A stretch of 64,000 bases of DNA from CAYMWF01 sp964394085 [NCBI: uncultured Gemmatimonadota bacterium] (GTDB lineage: Bacteria; GCA-2686955; CAYMWF01). Position 1 is the first letter of the stretch. Every line of letters begins with the position of its first letter. A program made the position numbers and the translations under genes. The notes beneath the pieces are model-generated. The model was not told the origin of the DNA and ran no database searches. It was given only the letters and a program-made list of their open reading frames with translations. Positions 26,957 to 35,068 of the stretch are shown here, piece after piece. The stretch lies in the NCBI GenBank assembly GCA_964394085.1, contig CAYMWF010000008.1, positions 37,724 through 101,723 of the forward strand. Direction: 5' to 3'.

Positions 26957-27226
26957 ACTTCTTTCTCCCGCAGATTACCCTCTCGCTTCTTCCTTCTCGT
27001 CTTCAATCTTCGGGCCGTGGTTCTCTGCCCGGCATATTTGTTCGAAAAGTCTTACACAATTACTCGAAACTGTCCTTTCCCGGTGTTATACTGAATGGTG
27101 AAACAGATGCGGAGAACCTGCGGATATTTCCACCGCTGTTGAAATACCGGATAACGGAACAGGCAGAAATGCCCGTTAATCCGGGGTTTCCGCTTTTGCC
27201 GCGATACAGAAACCGGAGGAGCCGGA

Positions 27227-28441
27227 ATGAATGATTCAACGGGAAGAAAGTTTCGGGGATTTACTCTTGGATACTGCAGGATCGTTGCGGGAATCGTTTT
27301 TTTCCTGCTTGCGGCCGGGGTTGCGGAAGCGGCTTCGGGCGGATCACCGCCCGCCCTTGACGGATTCATCGAAAACCAGATGCAGAAAGCGCACGTGCCG
27401 GGACTCTCCGCCTGCGTAGTGGCGGGTGGAGAAACCGTCTGGGCCGGGGGATACGGCTGGGCCGATATCGAGAGAGAAATACCTGTAACCCCGGATATTA
27501 TTTTCATGCTCGCTTCGATCTCCAAGACGGTCACCGGAACCGCGCTCATGAAAGTCCGGGAGAACCGCGCCTTCAATCTCGATGGAGATGTCAACGAGTT
27601 TCTGCCTTTTTCAGTAGAGAATCCGAACCACCCGGGAGACCCGGTCACGTTCAGGCAACTGCTCGCACACGGTTCGAGCATATGCGACAACTGGGATGTC
27701 CTGGAAAGATTCTACACGGATGGAGATTCACCGATCCCGCTGGGGTTCGCTCTCCGGCATTACCTGGCCCCCGGCGGACTGGTGTACTATCCGGATAAAA
27801 ACTATTACTCGTATGCTCCTGGCCGGAAATACAATTATTCCAACGTCGGGTTCGCTCTGAACGGATATCTCGTCGAAACGATCACGGGCGTTCCATTCGA
27901 CGAGTTCTGCAGCGAACAGCTTTTCGGCCCTCTCGACATGCATGAGACGAGCTGGTTCCTCCGCGACCTGGACGTCGACCGGATCGCCGTGCCCTACAAT
28001 TACAATTACTGGACGCAGCGTTATGTTCCGCTGGACCATTACGGATACCCGGATTACCCGGACGGCCAACTGAGAACAAGCGCGATACACCTCGCGAACT
28101 TCCTCTCGATGCATATAAATCTCGGAACGTTCGGTGAAGCGCGGATCCTCGAGGAAGACACGGTCAGGGAGATGAGGACAATCCAGTATCCGCAACACGA
28201 TTCCGGGTTCGGGCTCGCATTCTACTACTGGGAGCACGAGGGTGAAACCAGGCTGGGCCACAACGGGGGGGACAGCGGAGCCTGCACCGAAATGTGGTAC
28301 AGGCCGGACGACGGCGTGGGAGTCATCGTTCTGGCGAACGGAGGCGCTTACCTGCAGTGGGAGTACGCCGCCATCGTCGCCATCGTCAACAAACTCTTCG
28401 AAGCGGCGACGGATCTTGGATCCCGGGGAGCTCTCGAATAA
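27227..28441 (+). CDS. Exported beta-lactamase-family serine hydrolase (S12-like)
   Basis: This 404-residue penicillin-binding/esterase-type protein has a signal peptide (IVAGIVFFLLAAGVAEAA). LASISKTVTG holds the S-x-x-K active site near residue 105, YNYSNVGFALNG the Y-x-N motif, and LGHNGGDSG replaces the K-T-G box with H-N-G, common in class C-like esterases. It may be a D-Ala-D-Ala peptidase, esterase or lactamase-like hydrolase in the periplasm. GGAGGA lies 6 bases before the ATG. Confidence 0.85.
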   Translation: MNDSTGRKFRGFTLGYCRIVAGIVFFLLAAGVAEAASGGSPPALDGFIENQMQKAHVPGLSACVVAGGETVWAGGYGWADIEREIPVTPDIIFMLASISKTVTGTALMKVRENRAFNLDGDVNEFLPFSVENPNHPGDPVTFRQLLAHGSSICDNWDVLERFYTDGDSPIPLGFALRHYLAPGGLVYYPDKNYYSYAPGRKYNYSNVGFALNGYLVETITGVPFDEFCSEQLFGPLDMHETSWFLRDLDVDRIAVPYNYNYWTQRYVPLDHYGYPDYPDGQLRTSAIHLANFLSMHINLGTFGEARILEEDTVREMRTIQYPQHDSGFGLAFYYWEHEGETRLGHNGGDSGACTEMWYRPDDGVGVIVLANGGAYLQWEYAAIVAIVNKLFEAATDLGSRGALE

Positions 28442-28511
28442 ATCTTCCTGAGGCGGCAGGCTGTTTCGGCGGGGATATATTTTTGGGTCTGAACGGGGAA
28501 CTCAGGCTCCA

Positions 28512-29996
28512 TCAGTCATCGATATATCCGAGGCTTCTCAAGCGCTCTTCCACCTCGGGATCCGGACCCTCCCCTTCGGGTTCGCCGACGCCGGCGGACG
28601 AAACGCGCCATCCCTCCAGCAGTTCGCTCAAGCTGTCTGCGATGGTTGTCGTCAGGGCATCTCCCGTCTCGAGGAGGTTCTTCAACTCGCCCGGATCTTC
28701 AACGAGGTTGTAAAGCTCTTCTGCTCCGGTGTAAGGGGTCCGGATATACTTCCAACGCCCCTGCAGCGCCATCTTCGACTTGTTTTCATTGAGGTCTCCG
28801 CACCCCGGCGTCTCCGCGGAATAGGGTTTGGTCGCTTCGGCGAAGACGATCCGCTCTTTCGCCTGTTCTCTGTTCAGCAGGGAGTAAAAACTTTCCCCGG
28901 AAAGCCCGGTCCGCCTTTCCATCCCCAGTATGTCCAGGACGGTGGGCAGAATATCGATGGTTCTCACGGTGTAAGGTATCGATATATTTTCCGGAATTTT
29001 GAACTTGTCCCTGAATTCCCCGCTCAGCACGAGGGGCACTTTGATCACGCTGTCGTAGAGGTGCTTTCCGTGATTGAAGATTTCCCCCCTGGGTTCGAGA
29101 CTTTCGCCGTGATCCGCCACCACAATCACCAGTGATTTTTCTTCGAGCGACCTTTCCCTGACGGCGTGGAAAAATTTCGATAACACCTGGTCGGTGTATG
29201 CCACCTCGGCGTCATACAGAGCGCGTATGTGATTCAGATCCGATTCGCCGGGAGTTTTTTCCTCGAGCCAGATCGAGATCAGGTCATCCATGCTGCCGGT
29301 AAATGTCCCCGAATAACCCGGATCGAAAAGTTCATCCAGGGGGGGCGGCGGATCGTACGGCGAGTGAGGGTCGAAAAGATGCAGCCAGAAAAAGAAAGGT
29401 TCCCGCGCCCCGTCCCGGTTCTCCAGCCAGTCGAGTGCCGAAGCGACCGTATCCGCTCCCCTTCTGTAATCCTGGGTGTTTTCATCCTCGACCTCGGTCC
29501 TGCAGGCGTCGTACCTGTCAAATCCCTGGAGGAGGCCGAACTCCGGGTCGAGAGCGTAACTCGATACGAATGCGATTGTGGTGTAGCCTTCCTCCCTGAG
29601 GATCTCGGACATGGTCAGAGCCGACGATGGAACGACGGAGCCGTTTCTCGAGACATTCAGGGATCTCGGATATCGACCTGTCAGAATTGCCGTATGAGAA
29701 GCGAGCGTCGTTGGAGAAACCGAATAGCAGCGCTCGAATACGGCGCCCGACGCGGCAAGGCTGTCGAGGGCGGGGGTTACTGCTTTTTCGTATCCGGCAT
29801 AACCCAGCCTGTCCGAGCGCAGCGTGTCGATGGTTAAAAGAATTATATTCGGTCGATCGGAACCCTCCCCGCCGCAGCCGGCAACCAGAATCGCAGCCGC
29901 CGCACAAAGAAGAAGAAGGGGGAGTATCAATCCGGAAAACCGTTCCCGGCGCCGGGGACGGTTCCGCCGCTTTGATTTCCGCTTCGAAAATTTCAA
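28512..29996 (-). CDS. Lipoprotein sulfatase-family hydrolase with Thr at the nucleophile site
   Basis: This 494-residue protein starts with a very basic n-region, a hydrophobic stretch and the lipobox VAGC (Cys41). Metal motifs are ILLTIDTLRSDRLGYAGY and VVADHGESL with FNHGKHLYD downstream. The catalytic signature reads T97-L-A-S-H instead of C-x-P-S-R, so it lacks the formylglycine precursor. This T-x-(P)-S-H branch is often annotated as sulfatase but may be a phosphoryl hydrolase or transferase. A TTG start is used, since no ATG lies upstream of the signal. Its C-terminus EERLRSLGYIDD is shared in style with the protein at 38148. Confidence 0.82.
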   Translation of the reverse strand: MKFSKRKSKRRNRPRRRERFSGLILPLLLLCAAAAILVAGCGGEGSDRPNIILLTIDTLRSDRLGYAGYEKAVTPALDSLAASGAVFERCYSVSPTTLASHTAILTGRYPRSLNVSRNGSVVPSSALTMSEILREEGYTTIAFVSSYALDPEFGLLQGFDRYDACRTEVEDENTQDYRRGADTVASALDWLENRDGAREPFFFWLHLFDPHSPYDPPPPLDELFDPGYSGTFTGSMDDLISIWLEEKTPGESDLNHIRALYDAEVAYTDQVLSKFFHAVRERSLEEKSLVIVVADHGESLEPRGEIFNHGKHLYDSVIKVPLVLSGEFRDKFKIPENISIPYTVRTIDILPTVLDILGMERRTGLSGESFYSLLNREQAKERIVFAEATKPYSAETPGCGDLNENKSKMALQGRWKYIRTPYTGAEELYNLVEDPGELKNLLETGDALTTTIADSLSELLEGWRVSSAGVGEPEGEGPDPEVEERLRSLGYIDD

Positions 29997-30117
29997 TTAT
30001 CTGTTTACCTCGCGATTCGGGTCGGTTCATGCGGTCCAAACCACGCCTGAGCCCGCACCCGGGACTTTCCCCGTTCGATGCGCCGGTGAAAAAAATATCG
30101 AGGCCGGGGCCGGCCGT

Positions 30118-31503
30118 CTAAGGGTTCTCGATAATGACGGCGGCCGACGCCACCGCGAAGGAAGCGAGAAAATAGTTCCACTCCGGCGGCTGCCCATGGA
30201 TATTTTCCGCCCTCGCATTAATTCTATATTCACCCGGCGGCGCTTGAACCGGTATTTTCCAGTCGATTTTCGCTTCTATGGATCGCTCCGGCCGCAGGGA
30301 CAGATCTCTCGGGCCGGTCATTGAACCTGGAACCTCGCCCCAGGGTGCCGTAATCTCCGCCCATCCCCTGAAATCGACGGTCTCGCCGCTGATATTCGTC
30401 ACTGTCAGAACCGTGGAAACGGAATCTCCGGGAGCGGCCGCCAGGCAGCCGGGATCGAATCTCGCGGACAGGGGCGGTTCGTAGAACACGGAAGCGAAGC
30501 AATCGATCCTTCCCGCTCCGTAAACATTATCTTTTCCCGGGTCTCCCCTGTCGATGGAAGCCTGCTCGTATCTTCCACGGACATCCAGAGGGTCCAGGCC
30601 GGTGTGAGCCTGGAGAAGCAGGGCCGCCGCCCCCGCCATGTGGGCCGCCGCAAAGGCGGTTCCGCTGTACATTGCATACCCGCCGTTTTGATCCGTTGTG
30701 AGGATATTCACTCCCGGGGCCGAGATATCGGGTTTCAGGAGCCCCGGGGGGTGAGGATAATCGGACCATTCAACGGGACCTCTCGCAGCGAAATACGCGA
30801 TATTGTCATCGAAATCGGTGGCGGATGCCGTTATCGCGGCCGGGATGTTTCCCGGTGTTACGATCGCATCGGGCGGCGGGAAGCTGCGGGAGCCCGCGGA
30901 ATAGACGAGTGTCACACCCTGTCCGATGGCCCGGTCGGTCATCGCGCGCCAGGTTTCACTGTACGGGCTGAAAAGTATTCCAATCGTTGTTATGACGACC
31001 AGAGCGCCGTTATCAAGGGCATAATGGAACGCTTCGAAAATGTCGGGCTCGAAGGCCATGCCCTGGTGGAGAATCCTGCAGATCATCAGTGACGCCCCCG
31101 GCGCGGCTCCGGTGATTTCTCCGAGGTTTCCTCCCCCGCAGATTACCCCGGCGACGGCGGTTCCGTGCCCGATGTCATCCATCGGATCCCGGTCGCCGTC
31201 CGCAAAATCCCAACCAAGGGAATCGTCCACGTATCCGTTTTTGTCGTCGTCGATGCCGTTCCCCGGTATCTCTCCCGGATTGGTCCATATCCGCTCTTCG
31301 AGATCCGGATGAGCATAATCGACTCCCGAATCGAGGAGGGCGATAACGACTCCGTCGCCGGTTATCCCTTCCTCCCATAGTTCGGGGGCGCGTATCCGTT
31401 CGATGTTCCAGGTGGGATTCCCCGAAGCGGTCCCGAAAATCAACAGCAGCGAAAAAAGGCTGAGGCCGGTAAAGCGGAGCCGGACTGGTCCGTCGATGAG
31501 CAT
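30118..31503 (-). CDS. Subtilase-fold protein with inactivated catalytic centre (pseudoprotease)
   Basis: This ~461-residue secreted S8-family protein starts at ATG 31503 (AGGA 4 bases before) with a signal peptide (FSLLLIFGTASG). The Asp motif (LLDSGVDYAHPD, D58) and the His motif (DIGHGTAVAG, H113) are intact. The Ser motif reads YSGTAFAAAHMAG, with Ala283 where Ser is required, and the oxyanion Asn motif reads YSAGSRSF (Ser205). It also carries a DDDKNGYVDDSLGWDF calcium-type insert and a C-terminal Ig-like module. No frameshift is present, so it looks like a maintained binding protein rather than a dead gene. Confidence 0.85.
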   Translation of the reverse strand: MLIDGPVRLRFTGLSLFSLLLIFGTASGNPTWNIERIRAPELWEEGITGDGVVIALLDSGVDYAHPDLEERIWTNPGEIPGNGIDDDKNGYVDDSLGWDFADGDRDPMDDIGHGTAVAGVICGGGNLGEITGAAPGASLMICRILHQGMAFEPDIFEAFHYALDNGALVVITTIGILFSPYSETWRAMTDRAIGQGVTLVYSAGSRSFPPPDAIVTPGNIPAAITASATDFDDNIAYFAARGPVEWSDYPHPPGLLKPDISAPGVNILTTDQNGGYAMYSGTAFAAAHMAGAAALLLQAHTGLDPLDVRGRYEQASIDRGDPGKDNVYGAGRIDCFASVFYEPPLSARFDPGCLAAAPGDSVSTVLTVTNISGETVDFRGWAEITAPWGEVPGSMTGPRDLSLRPERSIEAKIDWKIPVQAPPGEYRINARAENIHGQPPEWNYFLASFAVASAAVIIENP

Positions 31504-31658
31504 GATTCCTGACTCCTGCCGCAACCGTTTTTCCGATCGAGATGATCCGGTTGCTGACAGTTTACGAATTTTTCCCCTTTTCGCTCCGGAACCCGGCGGC
31601 GGCGGAAGCGATATCCGTTCGAGCATCTGAAAGATTCTAATCGGGTTATACGAGCATA

Positions 31659-32417
31659 TCAACGGTTGTTCGAAACGGCAGGATGTTTATTCAAAGCGCC
31701 GCCGACGGCTGAAAACACTCTCGGAGACAGCAGAAGGCTGATATGACCAAGGTTGTCGAAAATGTGTCCATCGCCGAAAGGGCAGAGCGAAGACTCGGCG
31801 GGAAGGATTATCACATCGTCCCGTGCGCCGAAGGAGGTCACGGTCAACCCTTCAGGGGAAGGCAGACTGTTAAGATAACTGATGAAGACGCCGTCCGGTT
31901 TGAGCTGCCGGACGAGAGAAGTAGGAATGAATGCCGACGAATATGTGCCGCAATGGGGAGTTGCCAGGGTGATCAGGCGGTCGACGCGCCTCGCTCCGCC
32001 GAGTTGCTGCAGGTAAAAACGTGCTATCAACCCGCCCATGGAGTGAGCGATGATGTCGATCCTTCCGCCCTTGACGTTTTCATCGATTTCCCGTTTGAGT
32101 TTCAAGGCCAGGTTCTCGATGGAGCCGGTGCTGCGATAATTGAATGAATACTGACGCCTGGAGCCGTTGAACCGTAAATAGCTTTGCAGCGGATACAGGC
32201 TTGCCCGGTTGGCGGCCAGGCCGTGTATGAAGACCGCGGTCCGGAGATCGCGCCTGCGAAGAGGCCGGTGCCGTGATTCCAGGTATCCGAAAGGCAGGAG
32301 AGCGCCGTGAACCAGGTAGGAGAGACCTTCGCGGATCATGCTGTGCTGGATTTTTTTCGAATCGAAGTCGTTGAGCAATACAGATCTCCCCGGGACCGCC
32401 CCTGACGATCGGGGCAT
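31659..32417 (-). CDS. Alpha/beta hydrolase, lipase/PGAP1-like
   Basis: This 252-residue protein has TAVFIHGLAANRASLYPLQSYL (oxyanion HG), DIIAHSMGGLIARFYLQQLGG (nucleophile elbow around Ser125) and TLATPHCGTYSS, the layout of LipA/PGAP1-like lipases that act on acyl esters. The final His is likely in NLGHISLLL. The ATG at 32417 has only a weak Shine-Dalgarno; an internal ATG 26 codons later is an alternative. It lies 155 bp upstream of the pseudoprotease on the same strand. Confidence 0.75.
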   Translation of the reverse strand: MPRSSGAVPGRSVLLNDFDSKKIQHSMIREGLSYLVHGALLPFGYLESRHRPLRRRDLRTAVFIHGLAANRASLYPLQSYLRFNGSRRQYSFNYRSTGSIENLALKLKREIDENVKGGRIDIIAHSMGGLIARFYLQQLGGARRVDRLITLATPHCGTYSSAFIPTSLVRQLKPDGVFISYLNSLPSPEGLTVTSFGARDDVIILPAESSLCPFGDGHIFDNLGHISLLLSPRVFSAVGGALNKHPAVSNNR

Positions 32418-32593
32418 CTCTTTTCACGGAGAACAGCCGGCATGGATTAAGTGCTGGGCCTGCTGAACGACGAAAGCAGTACCATACGTTTCCATTGAAG
32501 GCAATCAAAACCGGGCCCGGAGCCTCGCCCTCCGGCGGCTCCCTCTCGGCAGCGTTCAGTAACACGGACTGTTTTCGGTCAATGAAGCAGAAT

Positions 32594-32612
32594 CCACCGG
32601 CTCAGCCGGTGG
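32594..32612. repeat. Hairpin resembling IS200/IS605- or REP-type ends
   Basis: CCACCGGC, loop TCA, GCCGGTGG is a perfect 8-bp stem. Such imperfect or perfect GC hairpins with short loops are the recognition structures of single-strand tyrosine transposases and RAYTs. No transposase is in the window, so the link is an inference. Confidence 0.4.
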
Positions 32613-32757
32613 TATAGTTAAGCTATGCCTGGAAAAGAATCAGGTGTACGCCCCGGTTGGCTTCGAGATCCCGAATCACGGAGTCGATCTGCGCAGTTCT
32701 GTTTTTGCAGCGCAGCGCAGGAAGCATGTCCTGTCCTGCGGGGGATGCAGGCTTACT

Positions 32758-32794
32758 CGTGTAAAATTGTCAATCGGATTGACAATTTTACACG
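32758..32794. repeat. Perfect 17-bp inverted repeat with 3-base loop
   Basis: CGTGTAAAATTGTCAAT, CGG, ATTGACAATTTTACACG. It is A/T-rich, has no U-run after it and lies about 190 bases past the 3' end of the beta-helix gene and well upstream of the lipase start. It could be a cruciform-forming site or a transposon remnant. Confidence 0.75.
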
Positions 32795-32984
32795 CTTTCC
32801 GGATGGACTCGAGCGAGAAGTCTGAACGGCCGGTGAGACATCCAGCTTATAGAGAAATACATGATCGGCTACCTCCGGTAATGGAATAAGTGACAGGCTC
32901 CCTCCGGATTTAACTCTACCCGGCTTGGCCGGCGGTCGGTTGTTAAAGGTATTGAACGATGATGGGCTGGCAAATGATGTCCGG

Positions 32985-34556
32985 TCACCTGCCTGCCGCG
33001 ATCGGAGCGGGCGGGCAGTTGGAGCGCCAGCCGCCGTCGTTGAATTCGAAAACGCCTGCGTCGATTCCTTCGCCGAAGAATAAACCTCCTTCGATGCAGA
33101 CGCCCAGGTCGATAGCCGGACTTCCGGCTTCAATGCTGAAGTCGCCGGAGAGAGGATCGGTGAAAAGGGGATCCCCGAATACTGAATCGGATGGGTACCA
33201 GGGATCGATATTCTCGATATAAATCTCGGGTAATCCGTAAGTATTGTAGAAAAGATTGTGATGCCCTTCCACACCCTCTGTGCTCCCTCGAATTTCAGTC
33301 TTCCAGGCGTCGCTCGAGCTGAAGATATTGTTGAAAATCAGGTTGTCTCTCGAAATTTCAACGGCACCCAGGTAGATCGAGTATCCGCCGTTCCTGGCCC
33401 ATCCGCTCCGGTGGATCGTATTGTTGAATATAAGATTCCCCCCGATTTCACCATCCGTCAGACCTCTGCTGTAGAAGGAAACTCCCTGGCGGGACGCTTC
33501 CATTATCGTATTTCGGAAGATTCGGTTCAGGCTGGTAGTATCCGGCCCCGTCGCGCCATCCCCAATCGACAGTGAGATTCCGTCCCCCGAGTCGCTTGCC
33601 GGGTCGCGATAGCCTCCCGGGTGGAAGATCCTGTTGCCGTAGACATCGATATCGACGGCATTGTTGAGATAGATTCCCGTTGCACCGGTGAGGCTGACGA
33701 GGTTGTGCCGCACGACACCGTTCGAAGAGCCGTCCTTGATATCAATACCCTCCTCGTAGACGTCGTGTATATTGTTGCGCTCGAGGAGGAATGAACTGCA
33801 GCCGCTAACGGTGACGGCCTCGTGGACCGAGCCGGCGATTCGATCTTCTTCAAGCCGGTTGGTTCCGGTAACTTCGTTTCCCGAGGCGATAAAACGCGAG
33901 CACCCGCCGTCGAAAACGATCCCGCCGTGATCCGTATCCCTGATTCGAAGATCGGCGATTTCGATATTGGTACAGGTGGTTGCCTGGAACCCGTAGCCGA
34001 TGGTGATTCCCGACTGAATCGGTTCACGGTAGTGATAATCACGGCAGTTCTGCAGAACAAAGCCCCTGAATATGACGTTGCTCACGTCGTACATCCCGGC
34101 GAGACCGTGCCAGGAAGTTCCTTCCCATACTCCGACGAGCCCGGTTCCGTCCAGTACCGGAAGACTTCCGGAGCAGGGTTCTATAAGGAGTGGTCTGTCC
34201 GGGGATCCTGATTTGTTTATCCTCAGTTGTTCGTTATACGTACCGCCGAGGGCCCGGATCACGGCACCCTCGCAATCGATCACTTCATCCAGGGCTCGTT
34301 CGAAGGTGCAGAAGGGAGCGGACGGGTCCAGTCCGTACCCGGGGTCGGTATCGCTGCAGTTTTCGCATCCGACGTAGAAGATATTCTCTTCAAGGGATGA
34401 GGACCCGCCCTGATCCGCAACGTCACGGAAAGGGGATCCCTCTTCTGCAGTGAATTCGTTCAGGGTTGTAACGGGCTGTCGACCGGCAGCGCGGGCGTCA
34501 ATAACCCCGGTGCATGAAATGACCGTCAGCAATATCAGCAGTTTTTTTAAATTCAT
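32985..34556 (-). CDS. Secreted right-handed parallel beta-helix protein
   Basis: This 523-residue protein has a signal peptide (MNLKKLLILLTVISCTGVIDARA); the Cys could also make it a lipoprotein. After about residue 58, VGCENCSDTDPGYGLDPSAPFCTFERALDE and VIRALGGTYNEQLRI open a pectate-lyase-like helix with many GNEV/RNNI/NNAV rungs, closing near residue 480 with DPLSGDFSIEAGSPAIDLG. Polysaccharide binding or lysis is likely but no active site can be named. AAGG lies 5 bases before the ATG. Confidence 0.8.
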   Translation of the reverse strand: MNLKKLLILLTVISCTGVIDARAAGRQPVTTLNEFTAEEGSPFRDVADQGGSSSLEENIFYVGCENCSDTDPGYGLDPSAPFCTFERALDEVIDCEGAVIRALGGTYNEQLRINKSGSPDRPLLIEPCSGSLPVLDGTGLVGVWEGTSWHGLAGMYDVSNVIFRGFVLQNCRDYHYREPIQSGITIGYGFQATTCTNIEIADLRIRDTDHGGIVFDGGCSRFIASGNEVTGTNRLEEDRIAGSVHEAVTVSGCSSFLLERNNIHDVYEEGIDIKDGSSNGVVRHNLVSLTGATGIYLNNAVDIDVYGNRIFHPGGYRDPASDSGDGISLSIGDGATGPDTTSLNRIFRNTIMEASRQGVSFYSRGLTDGEIGGNLIFNNTIHRSGWARNGGYSIYLGAVEISRDNLIFNNIFSSSDAWKTEIRGSTEGVEGHHNLFYNTYGLPEIYIENIDPWYPSDSVFGDPLFTDPLSGDFSIEAGSPAIDLGVCIEGGLFFGEGIDAGVFEFNDGGWRSNCPPAPIAAGR

Positions 34557-35068
34557 ATCAGCCTTTTCCCGGGCGGTTTCTGCTAAAACAAACCGTCCTC
34601 ATTACGGAAAAGCATGATCCGTACCGAAAACAGGCGTGGAGGACTGCTGCCGTAACTTGTTGTCTTCATGGAGATTAACGCGAATCAACGATGCCCGGAA
34701 TCCGGATGGATTAGCAACCTGTCCACGTTTTGCAATGAACGTGCGTATTTGCGGTAAGATGCCATTGATCCGTGTCTGCCCTCAAATCTTCTTCCTCCGT
34801 CAAAACCCGCCGGGGTCTTTCCAACCGACGCAGAGTCTGAAACTGTGACCCTTGAGTGGTCATCCGTTAACATTTCCGGATTGAAAACACCGACCGGTAT
34901 TCGCACCCGATATTTTGAAAGGATATATTTCATGCAGTTACGGCCCATCCAGAGGTGCGTTCGCTTGATATAAGATGGCATGATACCTGCTGTTTCCTGG
35001 AGGTTTCTTGCGAATCACAAGGTTGCCCGCCGGTTTGATAACCGGTGTTTTACGTAGGAGAATGAAAA
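34557..35068. other. Divergent intergenic region
   Basis: About 510 bases separate the beta-helix gene and recQ. Nothing beyond the recQ Shine-Dalgarno (AGGAGA at 35056) is recognisable. A 98-codon minus-strand frame at 34685-34981 lacks family features and a Shine-Dalgarno and is not accepted. Confidence 0.4.

Larger units (their letters stand above)
32418..32984. other. Intergenic region with two strong hairpins
   Basis: No intact gene is seen. It contains a CCACCGGC-TCA-GCCGGTGG hairpin and a 17-bp perfect palindrome, listed separately. A minus-strand frame near 32640-32740 reads as plausible protein (QIDSVIRDLEANRGVHLI) but has no clear start and may be a gene remnant. Confidence 0.4.

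Noticed and set aside
26639-27094. 151-codon plus-strand frame in the repeat-rich gap
   Set aside because: It crosses both short dispersed repeats and the inverted arms and reads as low-quality protein; treated as non-coding repeat DNA.
34685-34981. 98-codon minus-strand frame upstream of recQ
   Set aside because: No Shine-Dalgarno, no recognisable composition or family; likely chance.
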